Positions 40,271-50,572 of a stretch of DNA of 64,000 nucleotides are shown here, in pieces (the stretch's first letter is position 1; every line of letters begins with the position of its first letter). Source of the DNA: Pseudeuparius sepicola (Eukaryota; Arthropoda; Insecta; Coleoptera; Anthribidae); the NCBI GenBank assembly GCA_963920635.1, contig OY987298.1, forward strand, positions 20,369,647-20,433,646. Reading direction: 5' to 3'. Under the pieces are notes generated by a model that saw only the letters and a program-made list of their open reading frames with translations, searched no databases and had not been told where the DNA came from. The position numbers were made by a program, and so were the translations under genes.

Positions 40271-41918
40271 CACTGTTAAAAACGAATTCGCGATTTTACA
40301 CGACAAATCGCTGTAATCATGTTACAACCAAAATGTACTGTAATAATAAACTTCATAGAGTAATTTTGAGGACCCGTTGTATAATTACATTTGAAAATTA
40401 CTTAATGTCTAAGGTATTATTACTTGGATCTAGTAGTAAATATACCTAAACCGACAGGTAAACTTACAGACTGCGCTTTTAAATATACTTCACTATGTTC
40501 GTAAATTTACTTTAATATTGTAATATTACGACGAAAATTTACACTAAATGACATGTATTATTACAAATACGCAATTAAAATTTCGTGAAAAATAACTTAA
40601 ATTTACAATACATATTTCGGTATAGTGGAAGTTTGCGAATTAAAATTACTAGAAATATCGTGGAATCATACATACCGATTTGTAACTGGGGCGTTCCACG
40701 TGTTACATTTACAGTAAACGACAAGTAATTTCACACAACTGCTATGTATGCTTATGCCAATTTACACTCTTTAAAAAGTAAATGAAGTAAAATTACATTA
40801 ATTGCCTGCAATTCTACATTCATCAATATATTTTCCAGTAAACAACAAGGTAAAATTACATTAACTTACCTTCAATTTTACACTTCTTATTAAGGTGCGG
40901 CGTTTCTTTTATATATTAAACGACCAAACAAATCACTAGCTGAAGAGCAGAAATCAGCTACAGTAATAGGGCTCCTTACGGTTCACATAGCCCTATGCAA
41001 ATTCGGGCTGTACAACGGAGACCTTAAAGGAAGACTAGGTATGCAATAGGGAATCGGGAACCGCTCTGTGAATATGTGGCCCTGGACCACAGAAGACAGT
41101 CAATATATGGACTCCAAGATTGGCATTAGAAGACTAATGCAAAAGATCAGCAAGGAACCTGTAGTGAAGTAAAATAAAACGAGAGAAAAGCAAAATAAGA
41201 CCGCGAGGCAGCGGTGCGCTCGGACGTAAAGGGCGGCTCCCAAAAAAATATAATAAAATATTTATTTTTAATGGCAAGGTCTTTATTATCATAAATCAAA
41301 AAAAGGCACTCTTTTAAACATCAAAATCGACCTATTACGTAAAAAATAGTTACAGGTTTTTAACCTCTATGTTTGGAATAATAATTTATGTTAATAATAA
41401 TAAAATAAAATTAAATAAAAACAAACACTTGTGCATTCCCGGTTGGGATTAAGAAGAGATGACATTGACAACATTTTCTAGTACTTACCGTATTTTTCCT
41501 CTTCACAAAACATAGGTACTAACAAACTGTTTTTGATGGATGAAAAAGTTATAACGCAAAGCAACGGTTCCCGTGTTGCGCTTGGTGTCTACACAATGGG
41601 CGACCGCCCAACGTGCTTACTAGAGAAATGATGATGCAATTCCGTAACGCTAGAGGCTACTCCTACCTTCAAACATGTAAAAATACACCAAAGTTGATGT
41701 ATTTTCGCTTTCGCAACGTAAAGAGTAAAAATAAAATAGCTCGACGAAACTTTACCTCGTTCACTTGTATTTTTACATTGGACGAAGGTAAAATCACAAA
41801 AAAGGAAAAAGTACTATAAGTCTGTATTTTTTCATCATTTTGAATGTATGATGAATCGTGAAAAACCCGTTACTTTCACATGAAAATGCCTGTAATTTTA
41901 AATCGATTTTTAACAGTG
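40271..41918. mobile_element. Non-coding TIR element with GTAAAATTACA arrays
   Basis: The left end is CACTGTTAAAAACGA and the right end ATCGATTTTTAACAGTG. At 40440-40900 there are at least ten copies of GTAAATTTAC/GTAAAATTACATT-type motifs. It resembles 2177-4004 in ends and motifs. A broken LINE piece lies inside at 40926-41170. Confidence 0.55.
40926..41170 (+). pseudogene. LINE ORF2 C-terminal remnant
   Basis: In translation GLLTVHIALCKFGLYNGDL resembles the GLLTGH..L..HL...G segment near the end of R1/jockey-like ORF2 proteins. A stop and frameshifts follow, then IGIRRLMQKISKE, which resembles the terminal L..F.... segment. It is broken and lacks the Cys-His motif in frame. Confidence 0.45.
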
Positions 41919-42564
41919 TGCACCTTTTTTTTCATGGCAGTGCCTAACTGCAAGATGGTTTTCGAATAATGTGGAATGAATAATGAAGAATGAATTTTAA
42001 ATTGTTTCAGAAGAAATATCGAAAAAACTCAGAGAGGTGCAGCGAGAGAATTATTTAAACTGTAACTGACTGGTAAATAGAAATACCGAATTAACACTAC
42101 TTGATTGTCAGTTTTATTATCATGGCTGACTTGATTTGTCATAAATTTGGTGTTATTGATTCGCCTGATAAATATCTCGGAAACGATTGGAGATAAATAG
42201 GTCAAATTATATGTCGTTGGAATCAGAATTAAAAAAGGAATCCTATAATGGTTAAATGGAATGTGTGCGTTGTAAAATAGAGAAAATCACTTTCAATTCC
42301 GCCATAACTAGAAGTTATTCCAAAAAACTAAATACTCAGGAATACTACTTGAAGGCTCTCTAATGGTTGTGTTGGTAAAAAAATATTTTTTTTTTATTTT
42401 GCAAGAAATGTTTTTTCGCCATAACTTTTACCGATTCCCATAATATACAAAATCCGAATCGAATTCCCCTTAATTTTTACTACAATATGATTTTTTGAAT
42501 TACAATTTTATGTTAACCTGTCTCCACGTAACGCACTTTTTCCGCTTGGATGGGCCACCCTGTA
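41919..42564. other. No gene; right end of an unidentified TA-flanked element
   Basis: GGGCCACCCTG at 42552-42562 followed by TA looks like the right terminus of another foldback, but its left end was not found. Confidence 0.35.
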
Positions 42565-43045
42565 CAGGGTGTCCCATTTTGGGTGTTTTTGGGTTTTTTT
42601 CTCAAAAATCTTGCGCTTTTCACGTCACTGTACTACTTTTTTGAGAGGAATTTGGTGAACCAATTATTAGTTTTTTTGGTAGCGTTAATAGTTTTTGAGA
42701 TATGAACCAAAGTTATATATTTTTTTTAAAATGGAAACCATAGAGTTCATATCTCAAAAAAAAACAATTATTCCATTCGATTCTGCGCCAAGAAATCTAT
42801 AAAAATAGTTAATTAAATTTGTCGATATATATAAGTTGTAGCCAGGAGAGAGGTCTCGAAAAAATCAAAACTTTCAATTCTGCGCCAATGCGCGGAAACT
42901 ATAAAACTTATCTAAAATATGATTGGTCCACCAAATTCCTCTCAAAAAAGTAGTACAGTGACGAGAAAAGCGCAACCCTCTAGCTTTAATAATAACCGAG
43001 ATTTTTGAGAAAAACACCCAAAAACACCCAAAATGGGACACCCTG
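42565..43045. mobile_element. Foldback element, CAGGGTGTCCCATTTTGGG family, TA duplication
   Basis: The termini CAGGGTGTCCCATTTTGGG and CCCAAAATGGGACACCCTG are perfectly inverted and both are flanked by TA. The arms include GTCACTGTACTACTTTTTTG and its mirror. 481 bp, non-coding. Confidence 0.92.
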
Positions 43046-43047
43046 TA

Positions 43048-43902
43048 CAGGATAAACCCCTGTACGTGATAAACCCCATTTTCTCCGTAATTTTAAAGAT
43101 AAATTCATGGTTCAAAAACCAGACTTGTGTAGAATTTTTTGAGGAATTCGAATGTAACCTCAAACTTAATATACCGGGTGCTGTTAAAAAGTTATTTAAA
43201 AAAAACGTTTTCCAAAAAATTTTGAAGTTTAATTTTAACACGAAATGTTAGTAAAGAGTATACAGGGAGTAACGAAAAAGTATCGGTTTTCATTTCTGAC
43301 TTCCGGTTTCACCGGGAGTGAGCATCACTTTGTCAGATTTTTGAGACAACCTGTATATTTTGGGTTTTTTGAGTTCCTTTTGTCCTCCCAATTCCAACCA
43401 TATATATTTTTATATAGTTATCTCTAAAAATAACCAAACAGTAAAATTTTATTTTTTGATGAATTTCGTCAAATAATATGACAAATTCCCATTTTTGCAT
43501 GGAATGCTAAAAATATATCGTTAGAGATAACTATATAAAAATTTATATGGTTGGAATCGGAAAAACAAAAGGGACTTAAAAAACTCAAAATATACAGGTT
43601 GTCTCAAAAGTCCGATAAAGTGATGCTCACTTCCTGCAAAACCGGAAGTCAGAAATAAAAACCGTCACTTTCTCGTTACTCCCCGTATACTCATTACTAA
43701 CATTTCGTGTTAAAATCCAACTTCACAATTTTTTGTATAACGGTATTTTTTGAAATAATTTTTTAACAACCCCCGGTATAACAAGTTTGACGTCACATTC
43801 GAATTCCTCAGAAAATTCTACACAAGTCTGGTTTTCGAACCATAAATTTATCTTTAAAATTACGGAGAAAATCGGGTTTATCACATTATCTGGGACACTC
43901 TG
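43048..43902. mobile_element. Foldback element abutting the previous one
   Basis: Arms 43068-43258 and 43690-43890 are inverted (GATAAACCCCATTTTCTCCG, AACCAGACTTGTGTAGAATT). The right terminus GGGACACTCTG|TA is clear. The left terminus is altered but begins after the TA shared with 42565-43045. A further element is nested at 43263-43685. Confidence 0.8.
43263..43685. mobile_element. Nested foldback, CAGGGAGTAACG family
   Basis: CAGGGAGTAACGAAAAAGT and its mirror CTTTCTCGTTACTCCCCG are flanked by TA. The arms are about 200 bases, including CTGACTTCCGGTTT and AGATAACTATATAAAA. The short centre is near 43470. Confidence 0.85.
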
Positions 43903-45331
43903 TACCTACTTTCAGCATGGGCTTTTTGATTTTTTATTATTTTTAGTAGAAATTACGGATTTTTGCATAAAACAATAATTCTCGTTTTTTAAAGAGGTTA
44001 ATAACTTAAAACAGTGCACTTAATTTGTCGCATCCACATATCCACTTGTTCTTGTCGTACATATTTCTAGAAAAGTGTCGCAACTGTATCCAGTTGATAT
44101 ATAACTGCGAATCAGTAGTTGGTTTCGCAAGAGTTTTTATTTCAACTTTTTCTGTCAACGAAAGTCCTAAAGTTACCTTTCAAAATGCCGTGCACACTAT
44201 TTTTTATTTTGTTGACTTAGAACACGCGAGGCACAAAGAGAAGTTTTGTAAGAACGCGGGGACGCGTTCCACGCACTTGACTGGCTGGGACTGGGGCTCT
44301 GGAACCGAGAGCCCTCTCGTATGCTACAATCGCGTATATATATCGCAAGCGGCCGACTCGGCCCGATCCAAGTGATAAAATTGAATCAATTAACAATGTC
44401 GAAAATAAAACCTCTACTAATGGAATCACTACAATACTAATGACAAAAATGATCGCTCGTTGGCCAGAAACTATTGTATTGCGGAAAATTTAATAACGAC
44501 GAAAAGTCATTCTTCATAAAAGATTCTGCTTGTCCAGAAAATGGGATTACCATAATAACAATCTTAGATAACATGTACGGTAGGGTGGAATCATAGCCGA
44601 ACGATTAAACCTAAACACTGGTGGAATGGAAATGATGAAAAAATTTACCCTTTTATTTGAATTGTTGAATTTTGGTAGGTGACTTGTATTGGGACTTAAA
44701 TTAATTTTGGCAACTTCTTTGGAAATAGTTCAGTTGATAAAGTTTATTGAAACTTAAAACATTTTTGGTACGTATTTGACGTTAATTTCAGGAATTTATG
44801 TCTTTTTATTTTACAAATTTGTGCCTATTGATATACTTGCTACTGTCTTGTATTTTATTATCGTATTTTATTTTCAATATACTTATACTTGTCACACTAC
44901 CCCGTGTTTCCGTTAATTGCTTAGACCCACACCAAAAATAACTTAACTTGTAGACCACCCTCGCCAACTAACATCTAACAGAGTGGGTGCTACACCGGAT
45001 ACGATTGATGACGTAGAAGGCAGTAACGGAGCATATAGAGTAGTTAGTTGTAGTTTGTTCAAAAAAGACTCGTTTTCGAAAGGCTTGGGGCAGTGGAAAG
45101 GAATCTCATATGTCCACCAGATTTTGAGGGTTTAATATGAGATCCAGACAGCAAATTGTGTGCACTAATACAGTTCTGAATTTTATTTAAATAAAAAGTT
45201 TGTATTTAATCGTCTATTTTATAATATCTTTGGGGCACCGGAAAGGATTCTCCTATCTTCTCCAGATATTGACGTTACATAATATGTGACCCAAAAGGCA
45301 ACTTTTAAACGCTGCTACATTTGAAATAAAA
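43903..45331. other. No gene; GC-rich patch and a diverged duplication
   Basis: 44230-44360 is GC-rich and unique. At 45060-45300 two related blocks occur in tandem (GGCAGTGGAAAGGAATCTC ... GTCCACCAG and GGCACCGGAAAGGATTCTC ... TCTCCAG), each followed by a TATGAGAT/TATGTGAC segment. The function is unknown. Confidence 0.4.
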
Positions 45332-45822
45332 AAACTGTTTATAACCGAAAATAAAGCCTAATAAATACAGAAGAAACCTGAATTTTAAATTTTATGTTTT
45401 TATTTTTAAGGTAAATTTATGCAAATTCAAAAAGAAAATCAGTCTTGTTGTTGAACAAATATTAAAATGAAATAAAATTTGTACGATTCTACATATCCTC
45501 CTACAAACCTAAACACATTAGGTATCTACGGTTGGCGTCAGATGAAACCGAACGCTAAAAATCCATTGCCTTGGGATATTTGGGTTCTGTTCTGACATTT
45601 GGCAACGTCGCAAATCCGTTGATTGTTAAATGGATTGTAGGTATTTTTACTCCAAAAATCTCGAGAAAATGACATTACGTCGTTCGGTTTCATCTGGCGC
45701 CAACTGTACTCCGTCCATTTTCAGTAATTCAACTTTAAAAAATAAAAATATTAAATTTAAAATTCAGATTTCAATTTTTGTACTTATTAAGGCTATTTTT
45801 TAGGTTACAAACAGCTTTCTCT
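45332..45822. mobile_element. Foldback element containing a 174-bp MITE
   Basis: Arms AAACTGTTTATAACCGAAAA and GAATTTTAAATTTTATG pair with 45720-45822. Its centre holds the MITE at 45531-45704. It is diverged and hence older. Confidence 0.6.
45531..45704. mobile_element. MITE with 24-bp inverted ends
   Basis: GTTGGCGTCAGATGAAACCG (continuing AACG) and CGTTCGGTTTCATCTGGCGC (continuing CAAC) are inverted with one difference. The centre is non-coding and contains GGCAACGTCGCAAATCC. Confidence 0.75.
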
Positions 45823-46016
45823 TATTAATATTTCATATAACATAACAAATAATGGTACATATTATTTCTTTAAACATTTTCTCAATTTATTAACACCCTG
45901 TACATCTGATCTAAGATTCTTATATGGTAATCTCATTTTCTCAAAAAGCATAATGTTTTTCTAAAGACTGATTTCGTCATAAAATCAATACCTAATAAAT
46001 ATTTAAAACGAATTTT

Positions 46017-46337
46017 TTGTCATATAATGCCCTGTAAACCATTAAGTATTAGAGACACAAAAAAAATTATAAGAAAAAGTTGACCAGAAGTTCAATCTTT
46101 TATTAAAGTAATTTTTTCGTAAAAAAAATGTTTACAAAACCACCGCTGCAGCGTGCGCTGTAACTCGTTATGTATTAGAGATTCAAAAAAGAATTATGAG
46201 GAAAAGTTGTTCATAATTTGATCCCCGACAACTTTTATTAGAGTTGGTTGAACACTCAGGAGACAATCCCCAACCCTGAAAAAATCACACTGTTAGGAAT
46301 TTTTTTTGCGACCCTTATAAGCCGATCTTTATTGGAC
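46017..46337. mobile_element. Single arm of a GTCCAATAAAG-family foldback
   Basis: It matches the right arms of 12876-13722 and 18611-19435 and ends CTTTATTGGAC|TA, but there is no left arm, so it is a solo or truncated copy. Confidence 0.75.
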
Positions 46338-46402
46338 TATTATATTTAGGGTTAAAAATGGCCGCCAAATTATTCCTCCCGCAGTATATAGGTTGATATC
46401 TT

Positions 46403-47455
46403 TGAACAAAGAATCTCAGGAAGGAGTCAAAGCTCTATGTATATTATAAAATACGTGAGACGGAAATTGTCCTGATAGTCCAAGAAAATTATACATTTAG
46501 AAAAAAAATTCTTATCAGGTAGATATTTTCAGGGATAGTTGTGGGTAGCGTCGTGAGTATAACCCCAAAAAATCACCATCGAAGTGTTACGAACCCCGCA
46601 ATAGGGGTGGTTTTGCAAACATTTTTCTGCAATTTTTTTTCTTATGTGTACATTTTTACTTTCTCTATAACTTTACCTTATGAAGTTTTTTTTTAACTTC
46701 AATACTTCACGAGATATAGGTAAAAGATCACCACTAGCTAAAGTGCTTTATAAGGACGAAAAAATTCTGGGGGTACTTAGGAGTGCACTCCCAGTTAATC
46801 CTGTAAAAATCAGCTTGTTTGAAAGAAAATTTTTTTCACCCTTAAAAAGCACTTTAGCTAGTGGTAATCTTTTACCTATATCTCGTGAAGTATTGAAGTT
46901 AAAAAAAACTTCATAAGGGAAAGTTGTAGAGAATGTAATAATGTACACATAAGAAAAAAAAATGCAAAAAAAATGTTTGCAAAACCACCTCTATTGCGGG
47001 GTTCGTAACACGACTTCGATGGTGATTTTTTGGGGTTATACTCAGGACGCTACCCGCAACTAACCCTGAAAATATATACCTGATAAGAATTTTTTTCTAC
47101 CTCTATAAAAAAATGACAATTTTCTTGGACTATGAGTAGTAACCAAGTTTTGGCAGTTTTGGTATTTAGATACTTTTGAGGCCATGCACCAAAGTGACAT
47201 AGGCGTTTGTGTAGGTAGCTACTTCTTCAAAATTTGAAATTTAAAATTAGAATTGCTGTATTATTAAGGTTTCCTAAACTTAAACACATAAACGTGTAAA
47301 TGAGGATTTCTGCCTCGATTGCTTTGTCGAAACAACTCATTGGTGCGCACCACTGCAAAAACGGAAACGGCATCCCGCCATATGCAGAGACTGTCCCGAT
47401 CGAGCGTTAAGCCCAAATTTGCTCCTTCCTGGGGTTCTTTATTCAAAGGTTGATA
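46403..47455 (+). repeat. Dispersed repeat, copy B, split by a foldback
   Basis: The partner of 238-575: the AGAATCTCAGGAAGGA block is at 46406 and the TTTGTCGAAACAACTC and CTTCCTGGGGTTCTTTATTC blocks are at 47320-47450, separated by the element at 46478-47130. It shows that the foldback entered an existing repeat. Confidence 0.6.
46478..47130. mobile_element. Foldback element, GTCCAAGAAAATT family, TA duplication
   Basis: The termini GTCCAAGAAAATT and AATTTTCTTGGAC are inverted and flanked by TA. It is palindromic over almost its whole length (GTGTTACGAACCCCGCAATA and ATCACCACTAGCTAAAGTGC are mirrored), with a centre near 46790. It is related at the tips to the GTCCAATAAAG family. Confidence 0.88.
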
Positions 47456-47487
47456 TAATATGGTGATCTGACATCCACCGGGTTATA

Positions 47488-49267
47488 CAGTGTGTCCGAA
47501 ATTGGTGATGCATGTATTGCGATCTCGGAAACTGTTAGAGATAGAGAAACGGTTAAACGGGGAGAGTTTTAGAAAATTCTGTTTGTAATTGAATGCCGTT
47601 TAGTTTGCGACTTTATCTCTTTTGGTTTCGAAGATATTTTGAAAAAACTAAAATGGTGCATTTTCGAAAATTCCCTGTAATTTCATTATTTATGAAAATT
47701 TTTAAATTCTGTAAAAACTTTCTTAGGACAACTTTTTACGCCAAAAACGTCTGTGTAGTCAGATTTTATTTGCAACGTTTTGGTTTTTTGAACCATAATC
47801 AATTTTGTTTTTCATATGGGCGCGCCATATTGGATTTTTACGGTTTTGAAAAACCTATTTTTTTGCCTTTCTAATGATGTATCACACCTAGTAAAAAAAG
47901 TTCGTTTATGGGTAAAAAAACAAAAATTACGATTTTGTGATCAATTTGGCAACGTAGCACAATAAAATAATAAAACTCAAATAGCTCATAGTGGATTTAA
48001 TCTCTAAAGTACAAATAATAAGAAAATGTCCTTATAATAGTTTCTCCTATGTGAAAATGTTTTGAAATCATAGAAATAACCCTTTTTCAAATCTTAATGG
48101 AATTTAATAACTGAAATAAAATTGTCTAAGCTAGTATTCAAAATGCCGCCCATTTGCTTCCATACATTTCTGACATTTTTTTACCACGGATCTGGTAACA
48201 CGATGAATTGTGATACGGTTAATATTGGACAGAACATCCCACGTACTCTGTTCGAGGACTTGTCTGCTTTCTGGGGAATACCTTTTGTTGGGTTGTCGTC
48301 TATCCGGATAATCTTCCAAATAATTGTCTGCGGCCCTATTCGCATTTCTTTGATTTTTAATATAAGATACTAACATATCAAGCTATCACGTTTAAATGAA
48401 AAACTTTCACATTTGTGAGAGATTTAAACTTGACATATTGTTTAAAATCCAAAGCCTACTGATATTATAGAAAATTATTTATCACGTCAAGTTATCTACT
48501 GAACTTTTGTTTATTGTACATAACAATTAAATGATTTTTGGATCAAATTGGTTATTCTGAAAAATAATTAGTGTTTTATTGTGCCACGTTGCCAAATTTA
48601 CAACAAAATCGTAATTTTTGTTTTTCTACCAATATTAACCGACACAATAATTATGCATCGTGTTACTAGATAGGTGTAAGTGGTAAAAAAATGTCGGAAA
48701 TGTAAGGAACCAAACGGGCGGCATTTGAACACTATTTATTTCTATTATTATTATTATTATTATTTACAGTTTATACATTTAATTCCATGCTAAATTGCAT
48801 TAAGATTTCAAAAAGGGTTATTTCTATGATTTCAAAACATTTTCATATAGGAGAAACTATAATAAGGATATTTTCTTATTAATTGTAATTTAGAGATTAA
48901 ATCCACTATGAGCTCCTTATTGTGCGACGTTGCCAAATTTATAACAAAATCGTAATGTTTTTTTACCCATAAACGAACTTTTTTTACTAGGTGTGATACA
49001 TCATTAGAAAGCTAAAAAAAGAGGCTTTTCAAAACCGTAAAAATCCAATATGGCGCCCAAAAAACCTAAACGTTGCAAATAAAATCTGACTACACAGGCG
49101 TTTTAGGCGTAAAAAGTTGCCCTAATAAAGTTTTTGCAGAATTTAAAAATTTTCATAAACAAAGAAATTACAGGAAATTTTCGAAAATGCATCATTTTAG
49201 TTTTTTCAAAATATCTTCAAAACCAAAAGAGATAAAGTGCATGCATTACCAATTTCGGACACACGCA
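47488..49267. mobile_element. 1.8-kb foldback retaining transposase ends
   Basis: TA|CAGTGTGTCCGAAATTGGT on the left and ACCAATTTCGGACACACG on the right. The long arms (47488-48115 and about 48770-49267) include CTAGTAAAAAAAGTTCGTTT and GGATTTAATCTC with mirrored copies. The centre, 48120-48770, holds a short coding relic at 48131-48376 and an (ATT)n microsatellite near 48741-48764. Confidence 0.85.
48131..48376 (-). pseudogene. Collapsed transposase: N-terminal HTH joined to C-terminal end
   Basis: From the ATG at 48376 the first part (NQRNANRAADNYLEDYPDRR followed by QPNKR) resembles the DUF4817-type helix-turn-helix N-terminus of insect transposases, where the pattern is N...A...Y...FP.R.HPS. 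The last part (KCQKCMEANGRHFEY, then stop) resembles the usual C-terminus of the same proteins (..C....G..FEH). The catalytic middle is missing, so 81 codons link the two ends in one open frame. This suggests that the foldback is a deletion derivative of a coding element. It could make a small DNA-binding peptide, but nothing shows that it does. Confidence 0.6.
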
Positions 49268-50368
49268 TACCTGACGTAAAGCTTCAAACTTCAAATGTAC
49301 AACGAGTTTGACGACCGCGGTATAAAATGACCATGAACGCTATTATTTTTGTTCTCTTATAAAGATTTACATGCCAGAATCCTTATAACTTACCTACCTA
49401 CTACTGTACTATAATATTTCTTTATTGTTCCCATAAGCGTCTCTAAGAGTGTATGTGTATAATCTCCGGCAGAGTCCGTATGTGACAACACACATGTGTC
49501 GCTGCCGCCGAATTCAATTTCGGCCCGTCCGCAGACAATACATTTTTCCGAGCAAGAATGTCGCGCTATTGCGGATCTCACGGACCGGCAGGGGACGCTC
49601 GACACCGCCGTGGGTAGAGCAGTTTCTCCCAGCGCTTTGTCCCCGACGCTTTTCATTTATCCCGGCCTTTTCAGGGAAGACCGGGATGTGGGAAGTGGCG
49701 TTTATGGTATTGCTTGGAAATTTCTCGAAGCCATAGCGTTGTTTTGAATCTCCTTCGGGGTAGAGAAGTGCGTCGATGCCTTCCCGTTTGCGTCATTTCA
49801 TGTAGGACTCAATTATGTTTCCCTACTTTTATTTTTAAAAGATATAAGTACCTATTTTGTTGATATCTAATGTTGAAACAGCTGGAAACGAAACGAATTT
49901 TTGCCTAGTTTTTGTTGTTGTTCTTTTTCATTATTTCGCATCACCTTAACCCAGTCCTTGACATAATAAAGCGACCCACCCCTCTATTACTTCTCTAATT
50001 TTATCGAAAAACATTTTTTATAAATGTTGCAGAGTTAATTTTTCTGATTTTCCTTAAGCAAGAAATGTGGACTTGAATTTATCAAAAATTTATTTGGAAG
50101 GTCGCGTTAGGAAACCACAGCAGATCTTTTGATATATATCTCTGTAGTCCTCTATAATAAACAAGAAAAACATCGTAAAGAAGCTTTTTTCAGTTTATCT
50201 AATAAAATTACAATAACGTTCAAAATTTCATGGTATAGTTTTAAAAAAAATTAGTGCAGTTTCTGAAAGGTCAATCCAATGACGCCAGAACCTATAGACA
50301 GGTTTGTTTTGATAAACGCCTAACGCCCAGATCTAATCACAGTCTAACCGCTCCATTAAAGAGGCAAA
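49268..50368. other. GC-rich unique island at 49490-49700; otherwise nothing
   Basis: The island has GTCGCTGCCGCCGAATTC and CTCGACACCGCCGTGGG, with overlapping frames on both strands but no recognised domain. Candidate regulatory or exon remnant. Confidence 0.3.
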
Positions 50369-50572
50369 GATATTTTTATTATACTTCTTTGAAAACACCT
50401 TATTTTCATCTGTTTTAGCAATAATGAAAGATGGGATTTTTCGGGCTAGCGCACGGAAACAGCGCATGGAAAAACTTTCCGTGCGCTAAATAAAAATATG
50501 GCTGCGCCTCACACGGGAATTTGTCACGCGCGCACGGAAAAATCTTTATTTCCAGACTCGTAATAAAATATA
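50369..50572. mobile_element. Short relative of the 31791-32372 palindromic element
   Basis: TATTTTTATTATACTTCTTT, AGCGCACGGAAACAGCGCAT and CGCGCACGGAAAAATC all occur at 31791-32372. Here they are joined into one 204-bp unit. A hairpin with AGCGCACGGAAA arms lies in the middle. Confidence 0.65.

Noticed and set aside
40011..40449. Overlapping frames through the GC-rich island
   Set aside because: Open because of high GC; there is no domain and the longer one runs into the TIR element at 40271.
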